Origin: Spirochaetales bacterium
Lineage (GTDB): Bacteria > Spirochaetota > Spirochaetia > UBA9216
Reading direction: 5' to 3'
DNA length: 64,000 bases
Assembly: GCA_016839055.1 (NCBI GenBank)
Contig: JAEKNX010000004.1
Coordinates: 335,702-399,701, forward strand
The notes under the pieces were generated by a model, which worked only from the letters and a program-made list of their open reading frames with translations, did no database searches and was not told the origin of the DNA. Made by a program: the position numbers and the translations under genes. Below, piece by piece: positions 40,968 to 49,582 of this stretch. Position 1 is the first letter of the stretch, and each line of letters opens with the position of its first letter.

Positions 40968-42243
40968 AGCTGTATTAAAGAATGATCTTGCATGGGAACA
41001 TCTTTTCAGAAAGTACAAGATAATATCGGTCGTTAAGAAGTATGGTTTTTTTAGAATAAGTGCTTCGTTGATAAAGGAGTTTCGGGAGCCCAGACTCATG
41101 ACCAAGTTTGATCATAAGAGTAATCTTCCTGAAATTTTCAGAAATAATAATTTATCAATTCTTCCAGTTACCAGAGGCGATTATATAATTGCACCGATGG
41201 AGCTGTATCAGGATATTGATGAGTATATTAATTCTGAAATCAAGTATTTCTCTATCCCTGAGCATCTTCAGAGTCTGAATCAAAATATTACCAGTGAATC
41301 CAATGCAATCAATTCAGCTTACATTTCAGGAATTCTTTCAGACTTTCTTGAAGAAGAGGATCTTCTTCCTACTGTCAGTGGCCGGATGGGATCAGGATGC
41401 TTTAGTTTCGAGGTCAATTCTTCTGAAAATAGAGGAATGTTTAATGTTGAAGTTGAGAATTCTCAGATAGAGATTGACGGTGGCTATGAGGGGCTCGAAA
41501 GTTTTGCAATTATTGAGGCAAAAAATTCGTTATCTCATGATTTTTTAATCAGACAGTTGTATTATCCCTGTCATCTATGGTCGGAGAAGGTGAAAAAGCC
41601 TATCAGGCCGGTTTTTATGATTTATGCAAATGGACTCTTTTATTTGTACGAATACAAGTTCTCCAATATAAATTATTATAATTCTATTGAGCTCGTTAAG
41701 ACAGGCTTGTATTCCCTGGAAGAGAGGGCTGTCACTCAGGAAGAAATAGTTAGTTTACTATCTTTGGATCAAAGTCTTAAAGAACCTGAGCTGCCTTTTC
41801 CACAGGCTAATTCATTTGAAAGAATAATAAATCTTTGCGAGCTGTTATTTGACAGGAAACTCACAAGGGATGAAATCACATCTAAATATGATTTTAACAG
41901 TAGGCAGACAAATTACTATACCGATGCAGGACGATATCTAGGACTTATTGCGAAGAAACGTTCAGGCGATGTATATTTCGAACTTACTCCCGTAGGAAAC
42001 CGGATACTCAAGCTTAAATTTAAAGAAAGACAATTGAAATTTGCAGAATTAATACTAAAGCATAAGGTTTTTGCTGATTCATTAAAACTGTATTTTAAAA
42101 AGGCCGAAGAACCCTCGAAGCTGGAAATAGTAAGTATTATGAAGGCCTGTAAATTATATAAAATCGATAGCGAAAATACTTTCGAAAGAAGAGCCTCGAC
42201 TGTTTTAAGCTGGATTGACTGGGTTATTAATTTACAGCGTTGA
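40960..42243 (+). CDS. Probable type II restriction endonuclease
   Basis: 427 residues, coupled to the Dam-type methylase. A candidate PD-(D/E)xK centre is seen as IEIDGG (about residue 171) followed by AIIEAKN (about 183-189), with E and K in the expected spacing. The C-terminal 150 residues look like a winged-helix region (RDEITSKYDFNSRQTNYYTDAGRY, read as SKYDFNSRQTNYYTDAG). Resemblance is to DUF6997-type enzymes of MboI-like systems, from memory. Function follows chiefly from linkage and the nuclease-like motif. Confidence 0.75.
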   Translation: MSKAVLKNDLAWEHLFRKYKIISVVKKYGFFRISASLIKEFREPRLMTKFDHKSNLPEIFRNNNLSILPVTRGDYIIAPMELYQDIDEYINSEIKYFSIPEHLQSLNQNITSESNAINSAYISGILSDFLEEEDLLPTVSGRMGSGCFSFEVNSSENRGMFNVEVENSQIEIDGGYEGLESFAIIEAKNSLSHDFLIRQLYYPCHLWSEKVKKPIRPVFMIYANGLFYLYEYKFSNINYYNSIELVKTGLYSLEERAVTQEEIVSLLSLDQSLKEPELPFPQANSFERIINLCELLFDRKLTRDEITSKYDFNSRQTNYYTDAGRYLGLIAKKRSGDVYFELTPVGNRILKLKFKERQLKFAELILKHKVFADSLKLYFKKAEEPSKLEIVSIMKACKLYKIDSENTFERRASTVLSWIDWVINLQR

Positions 42244-42274
42244 TTTACTTCCGTTTTGGCTCTATCTTTAAAAC

Positions 42275-44206
42275 ATGAAATCTTTAATTGTTGCATCCGC
42301 CATTATAGTTCTTCTGACAGGCTGCTTTGCGGGTCCTCCGCTTGTGGAAATTACGCAGGGCGGGTCAACTGTTACAAGCGGCCAGGTTCTCAGCCTCGAA
42401 GCGGCGCTTGCAGCACCAGATGTTCCTGATAATTTTACGTTTCAATGGTTGGTTGACGATGCTCTAGTAAGCGGCGCCTCATCTGCTGACTTTTTATACA
42501 CTGCACCTGTCGTCTCGCAGGTGACTTCGGTTAAGATTAAAGTAACAGCTTTGGCCGCGGGCCGGGGAAGTACCGAGGCGGAAATAACGGTATCAGTGCT
42601 TCCTTCACGGGTTACCCACCTTAGCCAGAGCGGAAGTTTTACCTATGCAGTTGATCTGGGGATTAATCCATTATCAGTCTACTTCATTTTTTCCAACGGC
42701 TCTGAGACTGAAGCCTCGAGACCTCTTGTTAGCCCGAACTTCTCTGTTTCCAGGCAGCTTCCGCCGCCACAGAGCTCCGGGGTGCTGCCGCCAGTTGGAG
42801 CGCCCCTTCCTGCCGCCTTTCGGGGAAGTCCTTTTGTCTCAGAATTTAACCGTAATCCTCCTCGCCTGGAAACGTTTTCTGCGGATCTGCGGCGTTCGAT
42901 AGAATTTCCCGCTCCTGACGTGCCTTTGTATGACACCGAAGGTGAAGGCGGCACTCTCTATGATCGCAGTATCGCCGTAGCATCAACTTGCCGGAAGGTT
43001 GTGGAAGCCGACGGAAAGCGTCTTAACATCTGGGTTGCCGATGCCGACTGGGGAGTTGCAGCGGGGAAAGTTACTCAGACCATGGTAGACGCGCTCGCTA
43101 CCCGCTTCATGAAGGCCGGTGCCGGCAATGACATCTATGACTGGGTAAGGGGCATCTTCGGCGCGGAGTGGGGGAGCCATGACTACTCCAATCTCATTCA
43201 GCCGGATAATGAAGTAACTATTCTCCTTTATGATATCAGCGGGGACGGTCCTCCTGTGTCGGGTGAAGGGCGGATTGTCGGCCTCTTCGATGCTATAAAC
43301 AACTTTACTAAGGCCTCACAGAGTCTGTCGAATGAACGGCTGATGTTCTTCGTAGACGCGCCGCTTTTTGCAGATGACACCGACGAAAATGGAAGCTGGA
43401 GCATAACCGAAGATTTCTGGCCCAATGAGGTAATAGCTACCCTGGCTCATGAGTTTCAGCATATGATTCACTTCTATCAGAAGGCAGTAAGGAACAGTCT
43501 GGGCATCTCGTCTGAGATCTGGCTGAACGAGATGTGTTCAATGGCCGCCGAAGATCTCGTATCCAATAAGATTCAGGCCGACGGGCCCCGGGGGGTAAGC
43601 TATAGTGACGGCACGGCCGGAGCCCCAGGCAATACTTCGGACAGGCTTGCCCGTTATAATTACTATAATGACAGCTCTCTTACTTACTGGCCGCCTATCG
43701 ATGCTCCTCCTGTGGAGACCCTTACGCATTATTCACTCTCATATTCCTTCGGCGCCTATCTTGCCAGAAATTATAACGGCCCGGAGCTTTTTAAGGCCAT
43801 CGTCCAGAACACCGGGATCGATTACCGGGCGGTAACTTCGGCACTATCAGCAATGGGTTATGGGGTTAAATTCACCGGGCTGCTTCAGAGATGGGGGGCC
43901 TCGGTTCTGGTTTCAGACATGACCGATGCCGCGGATTATTACAATTACAACAGCGGGGATTTTCTCTCCTTCAGTCATGATGGAATAACGTATCAGGCGG
44001 GCTCAATAAATCTATATAATTATTACTTTAATGCCTCCGGCGAGCAGCAGTCGGGGCCTAAGCTCTATTCATCTTCTCCTGTGGGAGCATCGACCCTTGC
44101 CCCGGCCTCCAATACCTTCTATTACGCCGGAGGAGGCCTTACAGGAACAAAGTCCTGGACTATTACTATTCCCGCCTCAGTTGGAACGACGGTTGTGTTC
44201 AGGTAA
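42275..44206 (+). CDS. Lipid-anchored zinc metallopeptidase (M30-like) with Ig-like domain
   Basis: 643 residues. The signal peptide ends in lipobox LLTGC (C17), so the protein is a predicted lipoprotein facing outward. Residues about 20-110 look like a PKD/Ig-like beta domain. The catalytic motif HEFQHMIHF at about 391 is an HExxH zinc site, and EIWLNEMCSMAAEDLV about 25 residues later supplies the third ligand, as in hyicolysin-type M30 peptidases. The C-terminus is a beta-rich region. Probably degrades extracellular protein. Confidence 0.8.
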   Translation: MKSLIVASAIIVLLTGCFAGPPLVEITQGGSTVTSGQVLSLEAALAAPDVPDNFTFQWLVDDALVSGASSADFLYTAPVVSQVTSVKIKVTALAAGRGSTEAEITVSVLPSRVTHLSQSGSFTYAVDLGINPLSVYFIFSNGSETEASRPLVSPNFSVSRQLPPPQSSGVLPPVGAPLPAAFRGSPFVSEFNRNPPRLETFSADLRRSIEFPAPDVPLYDTEGEGGTLYDRSIAVASTCRKVVEADGKRLNIWVADADWGVAAGKVTQTMVDALATRFMKAGAGNDIYDWVRGIFGAEWGSHDYSNLIQPDNEVTILLYDISGDGPPVSGEGRIVGLFDAINNFTKASQSLSNERLMFFVDAPLFADDTDENGSWSITEDFWPNEVIATLAHEFQHMIHFYQKAVRNSLGISSEIWLNEMCSMAAEDLVSNKIQADGPRGVSYSDGTAGAPGNTSDRLARYNYYNDSSLTYWPPIDAPPVETLTHYSLSYSFGAYLARNYNGPELFKAIVQNTGIDYRAVTSALSAMGYGVKFTGLLQRWGASVLVSDMTDAADYYNYNSGDFLSFSHDGITYQAGSINLYNYYFNASGEQQSGPKLYSSSPVGASTLAPASNTFYYAGGGLTGTKSWTITIPASVGTTVVFR

Positions 44207-44293
44207 ATCGGTGTTATAATGAAGGCAGATCAGCAGAAAGAAATGGACTTTGATATTTGTTGCACAGTCTGAATCTCTAAAAGGAGCATCAGA

Positions 44294-45280
44294 ATGAGAA
44301 ATAAGTACATTGTTAGAATCAAATCGCTGGTGGTATTCTCCTTGATAGTCTTGCTTTCAACATCATCCTGCAGCAAGAGTCATGATGATGCCATGCTTGA
44401 AATCTCTGAATATGCGAAGCAGATAGGTACTGCGGCTGTTCTCGTTTTAAAGGATGGGAAGACGCTCTACTCCTATGGTGATCTTGAATTTAAATATATG
44501 TGCCATTCAATAAGAAAACCCTTTTTAGGCGCGCTTTACGGAATCTATGTTGATCGGAGAATTATCGATCTTGACCTAACACTCGAAGAACTCGGAATTG
44601 ATGATATTGAGCCTGCCCTGACTGCCGATGAAAAACAGGCAACAATTCGGGATCTGCTCATGTCCAGGTCCGGAGTTTATCATGAAGCCGGTGGTGAAGC
44701 CCCTTCTATGATTGCCGCAAGGCCTGAGAGAGGGAGTCATACGCCCGGATCCTTTTTCTACTACAATAATTGGGATTTTAACGCTCTTGGTACAATTTTC
44801 ACAAAGCTAACCGGGAAGGGTGTTTTTGAAGCCTTCGACGAAGAGCTAGCCCGCAGGATTGGTATGAAGGATTTTTCCATAGAAGACTGCAGCTATATTT
44901 ATGAGAATGATAAATCACGCCATCCATCATACTTTTTCAGGATGTCGACTCGTGATATGGCCCTCTTCGGCCGGCTCTATCAGCAGCTCGGCAGGTGGAA
45001 GGGGCGGCAAATAGTCCCTGAAGCGTGGATAAGGGAAAGTACGGCAGTCTATCCGGTTGGAAATCCCGGCGGTGATCCATACGGATATTTATGGAGGATA
45101 ATACCCGAGGAGGCGGGGCTGGGGTATGGTTTCTATCATACAGGGCTAGGCGTACATCTATTGGGAGTCCTTCCGGATCAAAAACTCGTTGTTGTTCACC
45201 GGGTTGATACTGATAAGCCATATAAAATAAAATGGTCTGAAATTAAGAAGCTCCTTGAGATGATAGTCGCTGCCCCATGA
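44294..45280 (+). CDS. Beta-lactamase-related serine hydrolase, lipoprotein
   Basis: 328 residues. Lipobox STSSC near residue 27 predicts a lipid anchor. The active-site tetrad SIRK at about residue 72 matches the class C S-x-x-K motif, YYNNW (about 155) is a Y-x-N-type motif, and YHTGLG near the C-terminus replaces KTG. This is the COG1680 group: peptidases, esterases and penicillin-recognising proteins. Ribosome site AAAGGAGC precedes ATG 44294. Substrate unknown. Confidence 0.8.
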   Translation: MRNKYIVRIKSLVVFSLIVLLSTSSCSKSHDDAMLEISEYAKQIGTAAVLVLKDGKTLYSYGDLEFKYMCHSIRKPFLGALYGIYVDRRIIDLDLTLEELGIDDIEPALTADEKQATIRDLLMSRSGVYHEAGGEAPSMIAARPERGSHTPGSFFYYNNWDFNALGTIFTKLTGKGVFEAFDEELARRIGMKDFSIEDCSYIYENDKSRHPSYFFRMSTRDMALFGRLYQQLGRWKGRQIVPEAWIRESTAVYPVGNPGGDPYGYLWRIIPEEAGLGYGFYHTGLGVHLLGVLPDQKLVVVHRVDTDKPYKIKWSEIKKLLEMIVAAP

Positions 45281-45354
45281 AAGCTTTTAGTAAAATAGTC
45301 ATCAATCATTTCACTCATAGGCTTTCGTGGGGAGCTTCTTCTTGTTAATCGAGC

Positions 45355-45834
45355 CTACTCGTCGCCGAGAATATCATCCATGTAACTATAGTCTTTACCG
45401 TTAGCGGTGAGCTCTACTAGATCTTCTCCCGAAGTTCTGAGTGTCAGGGTTTTTATGTTTCCGCCTTTAAGTTTAACCTCAAGATTCATATCTCCATCCT
45501 CGGTTACTGAAACCGTTCCGGTTATTTTTGAGAAAGTAATCGGCGGAAGCTCGTCTGTCATTACGCCTGAGCCTTCGTTTTCCGAGAGCATGCTGAAATA
45601 CGCGTCAATATCGAAGTTGTCGAAGACTATGCTCATTCCGGAGGAAATATCGTCCATCTTGAGTTCTATACCCTCAGGTGTTTCGCCGAACATCGATGTC
45701 ATGAATATCAGGCCGAAGGTCGCAAGAACCACCCCGGTTGTTTCCTCTACTTCAAGCTCCGTAGGCCCTTTGGCAAAGACCGCGGACGGCATAATTAATA
45801 CGAGAATTACAATTGCTAGTATGAGTTTTTTCAT
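45355..45834 (-). CDS. Secreted protein of unknown function
   Basis: 159 residues from ATG 45834, with AAAGGAG seven bases upstream; the open frame further 5' has no such site. A Sec signal peptide (about 1-21, MPSAVFAK) is followed by a short hydrophobic stretch (about 35-45) and a soluble region rich in Asp, Glu, Thr and Val with beta character. No family recognised. Monocistronic, convergent with the serine hydrolase gene. Confidence 0.7.
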   Translation of the reverse strand: MKKLILAIVILVLIMPSAVFAKGPTELEVEETTGVVLATFGLIFMTSMFGETPEGIELKMDDISSGMSIVFDNFDIDAYFSMLSENEGSGVMTDELPPITFSKITGTVSVTEDGDMNLEVKLKGGNIKTLTLRTSGEDLVELTANGKDYSYMDDILGDE

Positions 45835-45919
45835 TTTATCTCCTTTTCCTGCTTGATAGCAGGAAGTAACTTTATCATAAAAATGTTTGGCAGACAAAAC
45901 TTTTTAATGCAGCTGCCGG

Positions 45920-46765
45920 CTATATTTCCCATTTTGACCTGGTCGGATATCGTAGGTGTTTCCTGTCGGTATATCCGAGGGTGAAAATCAGGCCGATTCT
46001 TCGGTCCGGAGCAACTCCGACTTTTTTCCTGAGCCTGTTGTTCCAGAGTGCAGCCTCGGCAAAACCTATCATACATGATCCTATCCCTCTGTTGTGAGCC
46101 GTCAGCATCATGTTTTGTCCTGCAAGGGCACAGTCAGTTCTGCCGAACATCTTCCCTTTTTTAGAGTAGGTCAGAATTACAACGACCGGAGCATTGAAGA
46201 ACAGAACGTCGGATTTTCCGTCAATGACATTCGACATCCTATTATGAAAATTGCCTAACAGTGCCTTATCCGCGTAACGCTTATAGCCTGCCAGCTTGAG
46301 AATGTTCCTGCCGATGGGATTTCTTACGAGCCGCAGGACATTCTGGATTATCCGCGCGATGGAAGCGGCGGTTTTCTGAACTTCCGGGCTCTGGATGATT
46401 ATTGAATCGACCTGCCGGCTGTTTGAAGCTGTGGCGGTAAGCTGTCCGGCAAGCAGTATTGCTTCAAGATCCGTACTGCCTGGCAGTTTGTTGTTGTACT
46501 TTCTTATTGAACGTTTGCTTAGGATGAGGTGATCGAAGAGTTCGGCTGCGCCTCCGCTATTTTTCGGGTATGGAGTCAGTTCCTTTCCGTCGACTCTGAC
46601 CGCTCCTGCGGGGCAGATCATTCCGCAATGACTGCACTTGATGCAGCCCTCATTTTTGATAACCGCTGTTTTTGAGGACCTGTCAATTTTTATTACTTTT
46701 GATGGACAGTCATCGGCACAGAGGCCGCAGAAAGTACATATCTCATTTTTGATTGTGAATAACAT
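45920..46765 (-). CDS. Ferredoxin-nitroreductase fusion
   Basis: 281 residues. Two [4Fe-4S] motifs, CTFCGLCADDCP and CIKCSHCGMICP, occupy residues about 10-50; a nitroreductase FMN fold follows (SKRSIRKYNNK at about 93, GLM-type loops, GIGSCMIGFAEAA and FTLGYTD near the end). Such fusions move electrons from low-potential carriers to a flavin; known roles include reduction of nitro compounds, enones or oxygen. Common in anaerobes. Monocistronic. Confidence 0.87.
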   Translation of the reverse strand: MLFTIKNEICTFCGLCADDCPSKVIKIDRSSKTAVIKNEGCIKCSHCGMICPAGAVRVDGKELTPYPKNSGGAAELFDHLILSKRSIRKYNNKLPGSTDLEAILLAGQLTATASNSRQVDSIIIQSPEVQKTAASIARIIQNVLRLVRNPIGRNILKLAGYKRYADKALLGNFHNRMSNVIDGKSDVLFFNAPVVVILTYSKKGKMFGRTDCALAGQNMMLTAHNRGIGSCMIGFAEAALWNNRLRKKVGVAPDRRIGLIFTLGYTDRKHLRYPTRSKWEI

Positions 46766-47364
46766 TGTTAAACTCCATCTTGCCTGATGACTCTATGACT
46801 GAATTATTGCAAGTCTTCTTCCGGTGCTATAATAGCATGATTCGGGTGAGATGAAACATAGCCGGACGTGGGCCAGCAATTCTAAATTTGGCTGCAATTT
46901 TATAATCATCCGGCCCTTGCTGCACCCCGTACCCATGAAAAACTGCTGCGAAAAACGCAGATGTTTTCCACAGTTGCGAGGCCCCGCAGCGTCGGCATAC
47001 ACAGGCAGCCAAATTCAGAAGTACAGGCTGTCCGGAAGCGGGATTAGAGCTAATAAAAACAAGGCAAAGAGGAATAAAATAATCTTCTTGCATTTAAATA
47101 ATTATTCAATCGCTTCCGGAGGTCAAATTTAGAATTGCCGGGAGAAGGCCTGATCCCGCGTATTTGACTGGGTAAGGTCGGCATAATTGAAGGTTTTTAA
47201 GTTTTTAAGGCTGTCTTCAGATATTTTCACTTTACATATGTAAAAATCATGATGCACTACTTTACATAAGACAAATAAATAACTATAGTTAATATAAGCT
47301 TAAGAAACTAAATATTGACATGGGGACGGAACTTTCAAAGGAAGTTTTCTCCAAGGAGGCTAGT
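46766..47364. other. Long intergenic region with distant inverted repeat and pdhA promoter
   Basis: About 600 bases. A perfect 15-bp inverted repeat GCAATTCTAAATTTG (46876-46890) and CAAATTTAGAATTGC (47124-47138) encloses 233 bases. Inside is a hairpin CTGCG/CGCAG near 46945. Two short overlapping frames inside (about 90 codons, both strands) are not convincing genes. 47231-47270 holds the palindromic operator of the next operon. Nothing else recognised. Confidence 0.5.
47231..47270. promoter_or_regulatory. Palindromic operator upstream of the dehydrogenase operon
   Basis: TTTACATATGTAAA (47231-47244) is a perfect 14-base palindrome; a half copy TTTACATAAG starts at 47261, 30 bases on, i.e. 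about three helical turns. It lies 120 bases upstream of the E1-alpha start. The SorC-family regulator encoded at the end of the operon is the obvious candidate ligand (inference). Confidence 0.5.
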
Positions 47365-48321
47365 ATGAAGCTGTCAAAAGAGATACATAAAGAATTATAT
47401 CTGAAGATGAATCAGACAAGAGAATTTGAAGAAACCGCCGCAAGGCTGTTTGTTGAAGGTAAGGTTCACGGTACAGCGCATTTTTGTATTGGTGAAGAAG
47501 CAACCGGGGTAGGAGTATGTTCGGCCCTTGAAGTTGAGGATTATATTCTTCAGACGCATAGAGGGCATAACCAGGGAATCGGAAAAAATATGGACATCAA
47601 TAAAATGATGGCTGAATTCCGCGGTAAAGCAACCGGCTATTGTAAGGGAAAGGGCGGATGTATGCATATTGCCGATTTTTCTGTCGGTAGTTTAGGCGCT
47701 AACGGTGTTGTTGGAGGCGGTCTTCCAATTGCTACCGGTGCAGCACTAAAACAGAAATATAACAAAGAAAAAAATATTACTGTATGTTTTTTTGGTGACG
47801 GCGCATCTAATGAGGGTGCATTCCATGAATCGCTGAATCTTGCATCAGTATGGAAACTTCCTGTACTTTTTGTATGTACTAATAACCTATATGGCATGTC
47901 TACACCTGTCAGTAAATCAATGAATATTGAAGACATTTCAATAAGAGCTGCAAGCTACGGAATTAAGGGCATAGCACTCGATGGCAATGACGTAGTCAAC
48001 ATTTACGAAGAAACACTGAAAGCAAAAGAATATATTTTAGAGAACGGACCAATGTTGATGGTCCTTAATACCTATAGATGGATGGGTCATTCCAAGTCGG
48101 ACGCACAGATATACCGAACTAAGGATGAGGTCAAGGAATGGAAAGAAAAATGCCCTATCAAACAACACAAAAAATTCATTCTTGAGAACAAAATTATGAC
48201 TGAGGATGAATTAGTCGCAATCGGAAAACAGGCTGTGGAAGATATTGAAAAGGCTGTTGAATTTGCTGAAAACAGTCCTGAGCCAAGAATTGAAGATATC
48301 TTTGATGATGTGTACGCGTAA
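47365..48321 (+). CDS. acoA: 2-oxoacid/acetoin dehydrogenase E1 alpha subunit
   Basis: 318 residues from ATG 47365 with AAGGAGG five bases upstream; an open frame further back lacks a site. The thiamine-diphosphate motif is GDGASNEGAFHESLNLA (GDG...N form, about residue 153). Substrate-loop serines are in TYRWMGHSKSD. Length fits the short E1 alpha of acetoin and pyruvate dehydrogenases (AcoA/PdhA). It forms the alpha2beta2 E1 with the next product. Whether acetoin or pyruvate is used cannot be told; with a SorC-type regulator, acetoin or another 2-oxoacid is as likely as pyruvate. Confidence 0.88.
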   Translation: MKLSKEIHKELYLKMNQTREFEETAARLFVEGKVHGTAHFCIGEEATGVGVCSALEVEDYILQTHRGHNQGIGKNMDINKMMAEFRGKATGYCKGKGGCMHIADFSVGSLGANGVVGGGLPIATGAALKQKYNKEKNITVCFFGDGASNEGAFHESLNLASVWKLPVLFVCTNNLYGMSTPVSKSMNIEDISIRAASYGIKGIALDGNDVVNIYEETLKAKEYILENGPMLMVLNTYRWMGHSKSDAQIYRTKDEVKEWKEKCPIKQHKKFILENKIMTEDELVAIGKQAVEDIEKAVEFAENSPEPRIEDIFDDVYA

Positions 48322-48443
48322 AACCTTTGAACTTTAAAGTGCAAGCACTTTTTGTTTAAAGGTTTTCAGAAGTTTGAAATCAAGGATTTTAAACTTCATT
48401 CTGTTAACCCGGCCCTCGTTGCTGCTGTACAGCAACGGGCGGG
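48322..48443. repeat. Palindrome array between E1 alpha and E1 beta genes
   Basis: Three consecutive palindromes: 48322-48364 (AACCTTT/AAAGGTT, starting on the base after the E1-alpha stop), 48369-48397 (GAAGTTTGAAATC/GATTTTAAACTTC) and 48408-48443 (CCCG...CGTTGCTG/CAGCAACG...CGGG). The order long-palindrome then TTAACCCG...GGCGGGT repeats the layout at 30567-30844, with unrelated stem cores. Confidence 0.8.
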
Positions 48444-48472
48444 TAGGTAACAGGCAACTATAGGAGAGCAAA

Positions 48473-49453
48473 ATGAGAGAAATAACATATGCCCAGGCAA
48501 TAAATGAAGCAATGAGCGAGGAAATGCGCCGTGAGAAAAACCTGATTTTTATGGGTGAAGACATAGGTCTTTACGGGGGTGCCTTCGGTGTTTCAAAAGG
48601 AATGTTTGAAGAGTTCGGCCCTGAGAGAATATTGGATACACCTATTACAGAGCTTGCAATCACTGGATGTGCCGCAGGTGCTTCGATGACCGGACTCCGG
48701 ACAATTGTTGAGATAATGTTCAGTGATTTTATGACACTGGCAATGGAACAGCTTGCAAACCAGGCTGCTAAGAACAGATTTCAGTTTGGCGGTCAGGGAT
48801 CGGTGCCGATGGTACTGAGAGCTCCCGGCGGATCCGGAACCGGAGCTGCGGCTCAGCACAGTCAGAGCCTTGAAGCATGGGTAGCCCATGTTCCCGGTCT
48901 TAAGGTTGTTATTCCATCAACACCAGCTGATGCTAAGGGGCTTTTAAAAGCCTCAATCAGAGATGATAACCCGGTTGTTTTTCTTGAGCAGAAGCTTTTA
49001 TACCGGGTAAAAGGTGAAGTTCCTGATTTAGATGAAGATTTTATTATCCCTCTTGGAAAAGCTGATATCAAACGTGAGGGAAAGGATGTTACAATAATAA
49101 CATATGGACGTATGGTTCAGAGATGTATTAAAGTAGCCGAAGAATTTGCAAAAGATGGTGTTGAGATCGAGGTCGTGGACATTAGAACTCTTGTACCTCT
49201 TGATAAGGAAACTCTTATCAGCTCAGCAAAAAAGACAGGTAAGGTTCTTGTTGTTCATGAAGCCTGTCAGACCGGCGGTTTCGGTGGTGAACTCGTAAGT
49301 GTTGTTGTTGAAAGCGATGCCTTCTTTTATCTTGATGCTCCGGTTAAAAGACTTGGTGGTCTTGATGTTCCTATTCCTTATAATCCGGGATTGGAAGCTC
49401 TGGTTGTTCCGACTGAAGAGAAAATAACCGCCGCAATTAAAGATCTTTTATAG
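48473..49453 (+). CDS. acoB: 2-oxoacid/acetoin dehydrogenase E1 beta subunit
   Basis: 326 residues, ATG with AGGAGAG upstream. Conserved E1-beta segments: GEDIGLYGGAFGVSKG, TPITELAITGCAAG, RAPGGSGTGAAAQHSQSLEAW (split in two motifs RAPGGSGTGAAAQHSQ and SLEAW) and VHEACQTGGFGGEL. Partner of the alpha subunit and gene of the same operon, separated from it by the palindrome array. Catalyses decarboxylation of the 2-oxoacid (or cleavage of acetoin) and acyl transfer to the lipoyl arm. Confidence 0.9.
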   Translation: MREITYAQAINEAMSEEMRREKNLIFMGEDIGLYGGAFGVSKGMFEEFGPERILDTPITELAITGCAAGASMTGLRTIVEIMFSDFMTLAMEQLANQAAKNRFQFGGQGSVPMVLRAPGGSGTGAAAQHSQSLEAWVAHVPGLKVVIPSTPADAKGLLKASIRDDNPVVFLEQKLLYRVKGEVPDLDEDFIIPLGKADIKREGKDVTIITYGRMVQRCIKVAEEFAKDGVEIEVVDIRTLVPLDKETLISSAKKTGKVLVVHEACQTGGFGGELVSVVVESDAFFYLDAPVKRLGGLDVPIPYNPGLEALVVPTEEKITAAIKDLL

Positions 49454-49457
49454 GGGG

Positions 49458-49565
49458 GATACAATTGAACCTCCGTGTTCAATTGTATCTGGAAGTATGA
49501 GGAGCACGCTTCTCATACTTCGGCTCATAACCCTGCCTTCTAAGCTGCGAAGCAGCTTTTGGCGG
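49458..49565. repeat. Palindrome array between E1 beta and E2 genes
   Basis: Three palindromes: 49458-49489 (GATACAATTGAAC/GTTCAATTGTATC, perfect), 49492-49521 (GAAGTATGAG/CTCATACTTC) and 49531-49565 (CCCTGCC...AAGCTGC/GCAGCTT...GGCGG). The same framework as at 30.6 and 48.3 kb: an AAGTxT...AxACTT stem, then a spacer with TAACCC, then a GC stem ending GGCGG. Confidence 0.8.
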
Positions 49566-49582
49566 ATGATTTGGAGAAATAA

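Noticed and set aside
46793..47132. Small proteins of about 70-95 residues on both strands
   Set aside because: Overlapping frames on opposite strands, no ribosome sites, odd composition (many Cys and Arg), and they lie between the two arms of an inverted repeat.
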